A DNA stretch of 64,000 nucleotides. Source: Anaeramoeba flamelloides. Taxonomy: Eukaryota > Metamonada > Anaeramoebidae. The stretch covers positions 186,001 through 250,000 of the forward strand of contig JANTQA010000047.1 in assembly GCA_027625915.1 (NCBI GenBank), written 5' to 3'. Under the pieces are notes generated by a model. That model was given only the letters and a program-made list of their open reading frames with translations. It searched no databases and was not told the DNA's origin. The position numbers and the translations under genes were made by a program. Positions 34,431 through 47,700 of the stretch are shown piece by piece (within the stretch, counting starts at the first letter, position 1; the number at the start of each line of letters is the position of its first letter).

Positions 34431-37400
34431 AAATAAATAATGCAAAAAAATATATTGTCGGGTAATAAATATGGTAGTTATTCGATAATTTCCAAATTCC
34501 AATTTTGAGTTAAACCTCGGCCAGAATAAGATTTTGTTGCAAACTTTGAGTGGTAAAAATTATTAATTAGAAAAGAAATAGAAAAAATGTAAATTTCATA
34601 ATTTTTGATATATGTAATGTCAAGTTACAAATTTTTATGTGAACAAAAATCCTTTTTTTTAATTCATTTTAGAATTTGTCCTTCAAATTGAAGCAATAGA
34701 AAGTCAGAAATTTGGGTTTTTTGGATAAAAAAAATTGAGAATGTTACCTGCCAAATGTTTATAAAAATGATTGAGTTTTTATAAATCTACACTTGAACAC
34801 TAAAAATTAAGACTCGATTTTTCCGAATTTGTTGTGTGTTACTCTTTTGAAAAAAAAAGTAAAAGTTTGGCAGCAAATTTTCGATTTTTGTATTTTTACA
34901 AAATTTTTATTTTAATTTTTTTTAAATTATGAATTTGTGGTTTGTTTTGGAAAAATCTAATTTTTTTGCTTTCAACTTTATTTCAAAATCAGACTTTCTA
35001 ACTTTTAAAAGGGTGATAAAACATCATGGAAGCTTGTTACACTTTGTTTGCAAATACTGAGGATTTTTATTATTTTTTCATTTATTATATATTCAATTTT
35101 TACAATTAAAAATAATTACCCTTTCTTTTCTCATTTTGTCAAAAATCAACAATTGTTAAATAAATGATGTGTAAAATTGATCCACTGATACCGCGGATAA
35201 AAGAAAGATTGGAGGATACTTGTAAATCCTTTATAGAAAAAGGATATTTCTAAAAAGTTTTTTTAATTTGGAAAAAATTAAAAAAAGTACAAAATGAAAA
35301 AATAGGATCTTGTGGTTCAAAAATAGGTTCATTTTGAAATAATGTTTTGGAAAATAAAAATAATATTTGAAATATTGTGTTTTTTTTTTTGGTACATAGA
35401 CTTTCGAATAAGAAATGATACTAAATTTATACTTTATCTCTTTTTACTTTTTTTATTACTTGAATTGAATGCCAACCAAATAGATTGATTTATGATCTCT
35501 ATTTATTTTATTTTTTCCTTTTTTTTGGTGAGACATTCTTGTCCATAATGGATGATTAACGAATCCTAAGTGAAAGCAATTTTCAAGAATTAAAAATAAA
35601 TACATGATGGACTATTATTTAAGTTTGAAATATGGTTGTAGAAAAAAATCTTGGAATTAATGTTGAGTTTTTTCATAAAATTTCCTAAAAGTTCTTTGTA
35701 AAAGGGATAAAAGTTTCTGGAAATTGGAAAATATTACTGAGAAATTATACAAAAAAATATTCAATGGTTTATTTCATTTGCTATTTGGTGAATTTTTTTT
35801 ACTTATTAGAATAAATAATTTTACCAGTAAAATTCAAATAGCATTATAAAAAGGTTGTAGTTCACAACCTTCTTTGATCTGAAATATTTGGAAAATCCAA
35901 TTACCAGATTTCGTCGAAGAAATTTTTTAATTGCAAAATTTGGAAATTATGAGGACAAAAAAAGTAAATTGAACAAAAAGTTTTTTAATAGTATCTGTGA
36001 TAGTGTATCAAAAATAGTTTAATTTTAGAAAAGACGAATAAGTAGTGATGAATTTTATCTGGTTGGTGTTTTAATTAGGCGTTGGTGTTAGGTTTTAAAA
36101 ATGTTTACACTAAACTATCTTGATCTCTCATTTAAAGTATTTTTTGTAGCAATTCGACAAATGTGTTGTTAGAACTTTTATAATTATGTTTTTTTTTCAG
36201 ATAAAAAAATTCCTTTTAAGAAATACAATTTAAAGTTTTCTACTATACGCCAAAATAGTCGAATTTTTCAAAACAAATTTCGAAATAATAATTTGTGGTG
36301 ATAATTTTCAAGCTATTTCTGTTTGAGTTACTTGTTTTATAGAAAACAAAATTCCTTCAAAAAAAATTTACTTTAGAATTCAAAATTTACCAACTATTAG
36401 CTAATAAAAGTTTACCTGATAATTTCAGAGAATTCTTTCAAATTTCGAAAACTCTTTTTTGAGGAGAGTTTAACTTGGTAATTCATTTTTTTTGTCTTAA
36501 CTTAGGAAAAAGAAATAGCGAAAAAATTTCCTAAAAAGAAGATCAACTATCCAACCAATTTAGTTCTAAATAAAAATAAATTCGTATCTACTGACACTCT
36601 TCGAAACACTATATTGTATCGTTGAAAGCAAAAATGTTGACTTTAATTTCTAGAACAAAATTCTTCTGAAAATTTTTTTTTTAATATGAATTAAGTAAAA
36701 AAGTTAATTAAATTATTTTTCTAGGTTTTTCGGAAATAATTTGGTGAACCTAGACCGTGTTTACAAAACACCTTTTGGGGTATTCCTAATTCAATTTGTA
36801 AAAATTACTAAAAAGTTGATTTTAAACTTAAAAATGATTTGTTTTTCAGATAGTTAATTTTTTTTTTGAAAAAGTTGATAACACGAACTACAATTGCCAC
36901 TATTGAATTTATTTTGATCAATTCTTTCCTGTTTGTGAACTGAATTCATATTCCTTTAAGACAAAATCCCTTTCAAATTAATGAAATACACACTCGATTA
37001 TCCTCAAATTTATTACTAATATCATTTTTGTTTCAATAAACTCTTGAATACATTATCTGAAAAAAAGTCTACAAATTAGAATTTAGCTTTGGAGTTATTA
37101 AAGTTTTTTTCAAAGAGAAAATTTGCAGATTTTAAAAATAACTGACTAAAAACTGATCGTTACCTTAAGAAGAACAGTTTTAAAACAATAGTAATCACTT
37201 TTGACAGGCAATTACTTTGTACTTATTTGAAATATTTGCTATATTCACCCAAATCAATTTTGTAAATTAAATATTTTAATTTGAAATTTGTAACAAGATG
37301 AAATAGATTAATTTATTATATTCTCGGTTCTTCACAAAAAGCTCGTTCTACGCCTTAATTTCAAAGAACAAAGAAATAAAGTTAATTATTTTTTTCTAAA

Positions 37401-37724
37401 AAAGAGTTGAAAAAAATTTTTTAATTATGATACAAAAAATTTATTTCCTATTTTTTCAAGAATTGTTTTAGCAAAGTATTTATAAAGGATCGTTTAATAT
37501 TTAATTGGGCAAATTCTTGGAATAAATTCCAAATTTGAATTTTCTGAGACAAAATGAATATTTTATAAAAAAGATAAATTTACCAAGTTTAGAGTTTTTC
37601 TTTTCAAAATTAGAGTTTAAAATGGATGGCAATCATGACTCCTGAAATCCGAGAAAACTATTTTATTGAATCAGAAATTTTTGCAATTATTTTTTCATGA
37701 TTCTTGTTCAAAAGTGGATTCCTT

Positions 37725-37910
37725 TATATAAGAAAGGAATAATCTCAACTAAATTTTTTTATACCTAAATTTAATAGATGGAGAAAATTTTTTGCCATTG
37801 CTTAGATTTGAAAAACCTGTTTATTTTCATTATTAAACATATTTCTAGATAAGGAGTCCTTATTTAGAAATTGGTCCCAAAAAAATAATAGAGATTATTC
37901 CCTTAAGGGA
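37725..37910 (+). repeat. Repeat T copy
   Basis: ATTAAACATATTTCTAGATA followed by AGGAGTCCTTATTTAGAAATT is nearly identical to 51540-51590, and the first part matches 24695-24830. Non-coding. Confidence 0.55.
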
Positions 37911-38035
37911 AACATGAAAACTCTTAATTTTTATTTAAAACTTTAATAATGTTTTGAATCTATTACCTTGTCAGATGGTGTTTCATAACAACTTTTGTCT
38001 TTTTGTTTTATTAATAATTCATTTTGTTTTTTCAG

Positions 38036-38222
38036 ATTTATTTATGGTTTGCTATCATGGTATGATTTAATGATCTTCAAACATTTGTTTCAACAAAAAT
38101 TTAAAAAGTATCAAATTAACACTTTTTTTAAAGAAGATACTTGCAAAAAAGCCTTTCATTATTTGTTTGTCAAGGTTCTAAATCGATTTAAAGCGTCTAT
38201 TCAAGAATATGTAAATGATTGA
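38036..38222 (+). other. Orphan terminal-exon-like frame
   Basis: The near-ideal acceptor TTTTGTTTTTTCAG ends at 38035. An open frame follows, encoding about 61 residues (IYGLLSWYDLMIFKHLFQQ onward, ending ASIQEYVND) and stopping at TGA. Its composition is mixed, with Trp, Cys, His, Asp and Gln, unlike the surrounding Phe/Lys/Ile shadows. I could not find a matching upstream exon or a family. It may be the last exon of an unassembled gene, a fragment, or chance. Confidence 0.25.
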
Positions 38223-38484
38223 GGAAGTCGAAGATTTTGGGTTGAAATTTACAAAGAGAAATTCTTTGAACACAATCTAAAAAAAAAAAATGTAAATAAT
38301 TTGTTGGGTTTTTCATTATAAATTTTTAGAAATTTTAGGGTTCGTTTATTGGTAAAGCAGGTTTAACACATTTTTGGGGAAAATTTTATGAATACAATTT
38401 CCTTCTTTTCGAATTTGAATAGTAAAAGAAAAAGATAAAAAAAGAAAATTACTATTGCTGAAATAATCAATACAGACTTGGTGT

Positions 38485-38880
38485 AACGTGTGTTTCAAAA
38501 CACAATCCATTCTTCTTTTTTCTTTAAAGTCTACATATCAAATGACCAAATGAACCAACCCTAAATAATAAGCAATTACCATATTGGTTTTTTAAATTTC
38601 TATTATTGAAAAAAAATATTTTTAAAAATTGAAGGATCAAATATAAAATATTTCTCAAAAAATAGAGATAATTTTTGTGATAATTTTTTCTCTACAAAAA
38701 AAAAAAAAAAAATTGGGCCAATTACAGAAGAATTATGAAAAAAAAAATAAACACATCCTATAATAATTTATAAATTTTTCTAAATAACACTGATTTTACT
38801 TTCAAAATACATTTTAGCGCAGATCTACTATTGGATACTTTACAAGACATTGTATCAGAATAAGGAAAAAAAAAAAAAAA
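38485..38880. mobile_element. Decayed family B MITE
   Basis: Blocks in order match the intact copy at 4761-5238: GTGTTTCAAAA, AACCAACCCTAAATAATA, TTTCTATTATTGAAAAAAA, GGATCAAAT, TTTCTCAAAAAATAGAG, TTTTACTTTCAAAAT. The outer TA-flanked ends are no longer clear. Confidence 0.55.
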
Positions 38881-40129
38881 AAAAAACATGGTTTTTATTT
38901 GTGACAGGGATTTTATGATACAAAACTTGGAGTTTAGTTCCCTTTAATTGGAAAGAAGTAAAAATATAATAAATTGTGATTTATGACAACAAAAATCTGA
39001 AAATTGGTTGTGTATTATTATGGTGTATCAAAGGTTGATTACCATTTACTTCAACTATAAGAGTAAAATACAAAAAATAAATCAAAAATTGATTTTTTTA
39101 AAAAAATATTATTAGAAATATTCCATTTACATAGAGGGAATGTTAAAAATGAATTTTTTTTGATTCTTTCAAAAAAAACTATTTTTAATATTAACCCTTT
39201 TTTGGATCCTAGGAATAGTTAAATATTTTATTGTGTTTTAAAGAGAGAGAAAAATTGATTTGTTTACTTTGTTGAAAAATTATTTGAATTCAACTATTGT
39301 AAGCTTCCAAACGATAAATAGGGGTAAGGACACACAGATTTTTTAAAAAAAGAAGAATTTTATACGGATAACACTTCAATTAAAAGTTTTCTAAAGCACT
39401 TCAAATTATTTATTGTATTTTATTTTCTTATATTTAAATATTATGATTATTCATTAGTGATTAAATATAAATATCAATTTTTGAACCATTTTGAATAGAT
39501 ATCTAAATAATTGGTTTTGTAAAAAAGAGATTACAGAAAAAAAATTGTAAAAATAATAATTGTAATCTCAAATAATTGAAAATTTTGAAGTAATAAATGA
39601 TTTTTTACTAAAGTTATACTATTTTCTATCTATTACTCTATTACCTTAAAGAAAAATAATATTTTTTATGCAAAACTCTAAATTAATCAAAATATAACTA
39701 AAAATTTAAATTGAAAACCAAAAAATCAAACTTTTTTATTTAATTTCTTACGAAGTGTTCTGTTTATACTGTACATCTGTATTTTTGAAAAACAAAAAAA
39801 GAAAAGTTTAATTTTTTTTTTTTCATAAAAATAAAAATTAATTGAAAGTTAAATATCTTTCAGATACATTTGTGTAAATATAGAATGTTGTAAAAATAGA
39901 TTTTTGACAATTTCAGGATAAATAGAGAAGTTTCATGCATTTATCCTACTATCAGTATTAGTAAATATGATATATATGATTATCTTAATCAAGTAACAAT
40001 AATTTTAATCAAAAAAATGTTTGGTGAATACCAATATTTTAATTTTCTAAAAAAAAAAAATAATTTTTCGAACAAATTATTGGTAATCACCAAACGATTT
40101 GATATTGAAAATCCATTCAAAGCTCAAAA

Positions 40130-40845
40130 ATCAAAATTGGGGGTTTTGTTTACTAAACTCTGTTTCAGTCAAAGTCCTTACGTTTTTTTCAAATATCAAT
40201 TATTTTATATAATTGACCTTTGAAGAAAAAATAAGAAATAAACAGAATAATATACTTCAAAGAATTGTTGATATATGTCTGAAAGAAAACTAATTAACAA
40301 ATAGATTTTCTTAAAAATTGAAAAACTCAAATTCAATAGGGGCTATTGAGAAAAACAAAGATGTTCGTTTTGATCTTCTACTGGTATTTGAATATTAAAT
40401 ATGAAACATTTTTTCACTTCATTTTCCATACTTTTCTTTTAGGAATTAATCCTCAAACTGAAGTGTGTTGGTATTTGTGGTCTCTATTTGAAAAAGGAAA
40501 TGAAAATGAAGTTAAAATTTTTCACATTTATTAAACAAATATCAAGATCAAAGATCGAATTGAATTGCAATAGAAATCAATAGATTTCTCAACAATCTTT
40601 ACATGGTTTCAATGGCATTAGAATAACACGTTTTTACCAAGTGACTATTGATCTTGCAATAATAAAATTTTTTGCAACTAAATTACGTTTTAAAAAAATA
40701 ATCAGAAAAAAAAAACAATAATGTATAAAAATGTGAAAAAATGATTTCAATTTTGAAAATTTCCAAAATAAATTTATCTTCTAATATCTATGCAAACCCT
40801 TTAAACACATGTATTATACCTATTACAACTGGGCCCCTCTAGATG
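40130..40845 (-). repeat. Dispersed repeat R, inverted copy without the insertion
   Basis: This copy runs uninterrupted across the site where the 4.85-kb element sits in the copy at 8780/13685. TTTCAAATATCAATTATTTT then ATAATTGACC and TTTGAAGAAAAAATAAGAAA are continuous here. It therefore serves as the empty-site reference. The frames at 40017 and 40346 lie across it and are not conserved in other copies. Confidence 0.6.
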
Positions 40846-41460
40846 AAAAATAGTTTATTACCAAAATTTGGATAAATGCAAGGAACTCTTTATTAACCTT
40901 GAAAATTGTAAGAACTTTATTGAATTACAACATTCCATATTTTTACACTTGTTTAATAACTAAAAAAAAAAAAAAAAAAAGTTGATAAACCTAAGACAAG
41001 ATTATATTTTTTTTTTCATTTTCGGGATTTTAAATATTAAATAAAAATGAACAAGTTATATTTAAATCGATTATTTAAATCTTTCAAGATATTAAAACAG
41101 GATGTAATTCACCCAATACAACTTAACCCCTTTGACTTGAAAATGGTTTAATTTTAATTATTTCCAAACTATAAAAAATAAATTGAAAATAGAATAATAC
41201 AAAGTATTGTTTTTATTAGAAGAACCAATAAGTTTCCAAGTTTATTCAAAAACAAATAAAAATATAGAAATTATTATGACATTTTATTTCGATATAACAA
41301 GAAAAAATTATTCTGTTACAAAAATAACTTTACAAAATATATCGTAAAAACAATTTCAAATGAAAAAAAAAAAAAAAAATAATAAACAAAATTACAAAAA
41401 TGGTTAATATAAATAAAAAAAAAATTTTTTTTTAACATAAAAATTAAAAAACGATAGCAC

Positions 41461-44400
41461 CTAATTCAACGATTTTGGTTTTATTATATCTTTTAAATTT
41501 TTTGATCGTCTCTTTTTTTTATAGGAATGTGATTGTGGAAACAATTGGCGATTAGGTGTATTTTTTCTTTTTGAAAGATCAATTTTCCTTTTCTTGAGTA
41601 ATTTGGAATCTGAATTAGCTTTTGAATAAAAATCAACATTATGATTATTTTTTAAATTCTTATTCTTTAAATTATTTTTTTTCGGTGTAGTTAATGTTGT
41701 GGAATTATTTTTATTATTATTTTTATTATTATTATTTTTTTTATTATTATTATTCTTATTATTAATTTTATTTTTATTATTATTCTTATTATTAATTTTA
41801 GTTAAGGAATTTCTTCGATATTTATATTTCTTTTCCCTTTCCTTATTATTTGAGCTTTTCGAATTGGGCGATTTTTTGAGTATAAAAGATAAAGAATTTC
41901 TTTTATTAAGTTTCTTTTTTGAATTCACATTTTTCAAATCCACCGGAGAATTTGCATTTTGGTTTGGAGTTTTGTAAAAGGACAATGAATGCCTTTTATT
42001 TATGATGCTTTTCCCATCATTTGTCTTTTTTCGGTCCTTGGTCTTTTTTGTATTATTTGTCTTTTTTCGAGGATCACTTTGAATAAATTTAAATTTCACA
42101 TCAGATGTTAGATCTATTAATTTTTGTATTGGTGCTTCCAATATTTGAACATTCCCACCAATTTTCTTTAAGATTTGGTCTATTTCGTTTTGGTTATCAT
42201 CACTACTTAAGGGGATGTTTTTCTTCTTTAAATTTAAAATTTCTCGTTGGATATTTTTTTTACAGTATTCTTTAAATGACATATACCCACCACCAACCCT
42301 AACCACGGCAAAGCCCTGCAAAAACTTCAAGTTAATTTTCGAATTGCCAAACGAGTAAAGGGCGTTATGGGTCTTGTTATCAAACGAAATTTCCTTTACA
42401 CTAAAGGGCACCTTTAAATCTTCAAGGACCTGCTCAACTTGCCTAGATATTTGCACAGAAATGTTTTTTGAAAGCATTTTAGGGTCTGTATCTAATAAGA
42501 AATATCTTACCTTTTTTGAATATTCGCCAGGTCCAATTTTACTTATTGCCCTGATTTTAATTTCATAATTTTGGAATGTCTCTAAGTTGTGTAACAAATG
42601 ATTTGTGTTACTTGTCAAAAATTTTATTTCATTATTGATTAATAATTCATATTTTTCAATTGCGCATCCGTTGTCATTGGGCTCCAACCAGGAAATAGTC
42701 ATTTCGCCCCTTCTTTTAGTTGAATTACACTTAATATTTGTCACTGGATTGGGGGTGCTAAATGTTGTTGTAAAATTTAAAAGGGAATGCTTTTGGCAAT
42801 ATCCGACTTTATTATGTGATTTAATTTGGAATTGGTAATTTGAAATGGGAATTAGTAATGGTATGTAAATGTTGTTTTGGTTTGTTCTAAAAGTTAAATT
42901 GGGGATTTTTTTAAGTACATCGTCATGTAATTGGTAAATATTTATTTCATAATAATTTATTAAGGATCCACCATTATATGGCTTTTCCCATTTAAATATT
43001 GAATAGTTCCCCCCATTTTCAAGTAGTTCAATATTTTGAATATCACTTGGAATTGTGGGCTTTGTTCGGAAAATGAATTTTCTTGAATTTAACGAATAGC
43101 CATTAATATTTTTTGATTTGATGTTTATTTGATATTTGTTATAGGGCAATAAATTGTCAAATTGGTAATTATTTAAATCTGGACTAATTTCAATGCGTTG
43201 GGTTTCTTCATTGCCCTTGAGATTGATTAAAATTAATTGGTAATTAGAAATAGAAAATCCATTATCCTTTGGTGCATCCCATTTGAACGTGACTGCACTA
43301 GAAGTAATTTTTATAAAATAAATTTTATTAATTTTATTTGGCACTCCTAACGCAGTTTTAAATATTTTGACGATTGGTAACTTGCTCAACCCGCTTAAAT
43401 TATGTGCCTTTATTTGAATTTCATATTCACTATTTGGTGTTAAATTGTTTAAAGTGTAGTCTATATTGATTGTTTCATAATTATATTCCTTTTTGCTATT
43501 AATATCTTTTATAGCAATTGTGTAATAATCAATTGGCTCACCATTGTCGTCGGGTGACTTCCATTTAATTTTAAGAGAAGTGGGCCTTTTTAAAGCACAG
43601 CTTAGTTTTTTTATCTGATTTGGTACTTGCTTTTTAGTCTGCATTATCTGTGATTCGGAATCCAAGCCAAATCCTATTTTATTATGTGCTTTAATCTTTA
43701 AGTTATATTTGGTATTTGGTAATAAGGTTTCAATTATTATTTTTTTTTCTTCAGTTTGAATCATTTTTTTCTGTAGATCGGTATGACTAGACTCTTGATC
43801 CAATTTATTATTCTCATGATCTTCGTTGATAATTTCAATTTGATAAAAATCAATAGCCTCTCCATTCCCATTTGGCGCTTTCCAAGATAAACTAACATAT
43901 TCAGGTCCAATTTTTTCAATTTTTATCAACTCAATCTTATTGGGCGCATCCTTTGGGGTTGTTATTAATGTATTGGCTTGTTTGCCATAGCCCATATCAT
44001 TATGTGCCCTAAGATTTATTGAATATCTATAGTTAGGTAATAAATTTCCAATTTGTAATTTTTCCTTAACACTTTGAATCGTTCGTTGATTATTAACATT
44101 TGAGTTGGGATTTTCATTAAATTCATCATTTTTCTGATCGTCATTAATAATTTCAATTTCATAAAAATCAATTCTTGAGCCATTGTCGTTAGGCCTTTCC
44201 CAATTGATGATAATATTATTAGGATGTATTTCTAATATATTAATATTTTTTATCTTTTCGGGTATAAAAGTCGACGTTTTGCTATTAATTACACAAAATT
44301 CATCACAAAAACCAATTTTATTGTAAGCTTTAATTTTTATTAAATATTTATTATTTGGTAATAAATCATTAACAGCAAATGAATTTATTTTTGATTTAAA

Positions 44401-44721
44401 TTCTAAATTATTATTCTTATTTTTTGTTAAATCATGTATTTCAATGTAATAATATTCAATGGGCTCACCATTGTCTTTTGGGATATCCCATTCAAACGAT
44501 AAATAATCGTGTTTTTTCTCTATTAATTGGATGCTCGAAATTTTACTAGGGGAACTTGTTTTGGTTTTCAATTCCAAAATTTTTGATTTTAGACTATAGC
44601 CCTCATTGTTATGTGCCTGGATTTGAATTCCATACACCGTATTTGGTTGTAAATTATCTAGTAATATTTCATTTTTTAAACTCTTTTGTATTAACTGTTG
44701 ATTGGTATTACTATTATTATC

Positions 44722-44753
<32 letters not shown>

Positions 44754-47700
44754 CAAAATTTTTAAGATTGCTATCATTATCATTATTGTTATTTGAATTG
44801 GAGCGATTTTGGTTGGTGTTTAATAAAATTTGAAAGTAATCAATTTCAGAACCATTATTAATTGGTATCCCCCAATTAAGTAAAAAGCTTGTATCTGTAA
44901 TTTTTAAACATTTAATTTTTTCAATTTGCCCAGGTATTGAATTTTTCGTTTTGATATATTTTATATTTGAATTGTCACTGATCCCATTGGAATTTTTTGA
45001 TTGTATAGTGACACCATAAATTGTACAGGGTGTTAAATTGGCAATTTTTATTTTATTTTCTGTGGATTGGTATATTTTTGATTGCTTGTTTTGATCTTTT
45101 AATTCGATTTTGATTTGATAGAATTCAATTTTTTCTCCATTATTTATTGGCTCGTTCCAAAATATTTTAAATCCATTCTTAGTAATTTTGGAAAATTCGA
45201 ATTCTGTTATTTGGCTAGGCACTCCTGAAATTGTGGATATGCTCTTTTCATTAGATTCTGGGCCATAACCAAGATTATTATGAGCCTTTATAACTATTAT
45301 ATATTTTTTATTTGGTTTTAAATTCTCAATTTTCAAACGGCAGTTTTCATTTTTTATATTACTTATATTTTGTAAATTTTTTTCTTTTCTTATTTCTATT
45401 AAATAATGATCAATTATTGATCCATTACTTTTTGGTTCTTTCCATTCAATTAAGACATCTGTAATGTTCTGTTGAATAATATTAATCTCTTCCACTTTGT
45501 TTGGTATTACTTCCTTTGTTTTAATATATTTTGATTCTGAAAGCTTGCCTGGGCCGATTGAATTATGGGCAATAATTTTAATTACATATCTTTGGTTTGA
45601 TTGCAAATCATTAACTGTTAAATTGGTTTCTTGGTTTTTTATTGTTATTTTATTACCACTGGATACATCCCCTTTGGTATTTCTGTTATCTTTATTGCTA
45701 TTGGACTTTGATATGATAACTTCATAATATAAAATTGTTTCGCCATTATCATTGGGCTTTTCCCATTTGACCTTAAACGAATTTGATTTAATTTCACTAA
45801 TAAATATTTTATCAATCGCGTTTGGGACGCTTTTAATTGTTTTGAATATAAATCCCTTTGATAACTTTCCAAATCCATTTTTATTGTGAGCTTTAATTTG
45901 GATGTTATATCCCTGATTTGATAACAAATTGATTAATCGAATGTGTGTATCATTTGTTCGGACATTTTTTGCCTGTGATATGGTGTGTATAGTCTGGAAA
46001 TATTGTGTCTGATAATAATCAACCCTTTCACCATTATTGGTTGGTTCCTCCCATTTGAGTGTCAATTCTTGAGATTGTATATCGATGCACTCTATGTTTG
46101 CTATTGTTTCTGGTACACTAGTTTTTGTTTTAACATTTTTTGGGTTTGAATGTTCCCCAAATCCATTTACATTGTGTGCAGAGATTATAATCGAATAGTT
46201 CTGATTAATCTTTAGATCGGTTAATATTGCTTTATTTTTTTTAAATTCAAAAATTTCTTTGGCAATGTCAATGGGCGTTTTCAAAATATTTTTATTGTCT
46301 AGTGTTTTTTCATTATCTCTTTCTGTTTTTACATCATGGTTTTGAGTTTTCGCATGACTGCTTTTTGTTTTTTCATTATTATTTTCGATCAATTGAATTT
46401 GGTATTTATCTATTGGTGATCCTTGATCATTTGGTATATTCCACATTAGGCTTAATTGGCTAGACTCGCATTTTGTACAATAAATCTTTTCAATTTTTAA
46501 TGGCACCAGGCTTATAGTTTTAAAATAAAACGTCTTTGAAAGTCCACTAAATCCATTTTTATTATGTGCCTTAATATTAATTTGGATTTTACTAGCGCCG
46601 CTTAAATTGTCGATTATATAATTATTCTGCTCAAGTCTGAGAGTGCAATATTGTGTTTGAGTCTCTTTTTTGTAATTAAACTGATAAAAATCCACTAGCG
46701 CGCCATTGTCCATTGGCTTGTCCCAATTGATTACCAATCGATTATTTGTTGATTGACCTTCATTTAAAAAAATGTTTTCAATTGCTGATGGGACGTCGCT
46801 TTTTGCTTGGAAATAATATTCATTTGACCATTTAGAAAACCCATTTTTATTATGAGATCTAACACTAACTGTTATTGATTGTAAGGGTTTCAAATTATTT
46901 ATTTTATAAGAATTGTCATCAATTTTTTTAAGATCGGATATTTCAGTGTTGTTGTTTTTTGCAGATTTCTCGTTTGATGAGCCCCATTGAATTTTTTTGT
47001 CATAATAAATTTTCATTTCATAATAATCAAGAGCTGAGCCATTACCGTTTGGCTTTTTCCATTTCAAATGAATCGCCGTGGGGTATATACCATTCGAAAC
47101 AATATTCCTAATAGTCTCTGGAATGGAACTTTTTGTGACAAACTTGAAGGGTCTTGACTTTTCTGATTTGCCGTTTTTATTGATCGCATATATTTTGAAA
47201 ATTACAGCTTGGCTTGGCTTCAATTGTTCGATTTTATATTTGTTAATATTTGAATGGGCCGTTTTTGTCTTCTCGTCTTTGGCACTGTGGTATTCAATAA
47301 GATAATTGCTGATTTCAGATCCGTTATCCTTAGGTATTTTCCATTCCAAAAGTAATGATTTTTCTGTTTTTTCAAGGCATTTAACAAACTGGATCTTGTC
47401 GGGAATCGCTGACAATGTATTGATAACAAATTTTTTCGACTGTAATGAAAGTCCATTGCTGTTATGTGATTGGATAAATAATTGCAATTGCTCATTAGGC
47501 TTATGGAAATTTGCTAAATTTAAAATTGATCGTTTTGTTTTGATCAACTTTTGTTTATTGTTATTCTGCTTTGTAATCCTGACACGATAAAAGTCAATTT
47601 TGGATCCATTATTGTTTGGTGGTTTCCACTGAACAATGAGTTTTTTTGTGGTAATTAATTTAATGGAAACATTTTTAATTACAGACGGTATTGTGGATTT

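Larger units (their letters stand above)
34431..41460. other. 7-kb gap between the HMG gene and the giant CH/FN3 gene
   Basis: It contains repeat T (37725-37910), a decayed family B MITE (38485-38880), repeat R (40130-40845) and much A/T simple sequence. One exon-like frame with a strong acceptor lies at 38036-38222. A small hairpin (AAAGGTTGTAGTTCACAACCTT) sits at about 35850-35871. No complete gene can be assembled, but short exons could be hidden. Confidence 0.5.

Noticed and set aside
34431..34502. Upstream ATG at 34502 for the HMG protein
   Set aside because: The extra 24 residues (MEFGNYRITT...) are not HMG-like; MSRIKRPRSAF at 34430 starts right at the box, as in this family.
40017..40534. 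Forward frames at 40017-40223 and 40346-40534
   Set aside because: They overlap repeat R, and the matching parts of other copies are not open in the same frame.
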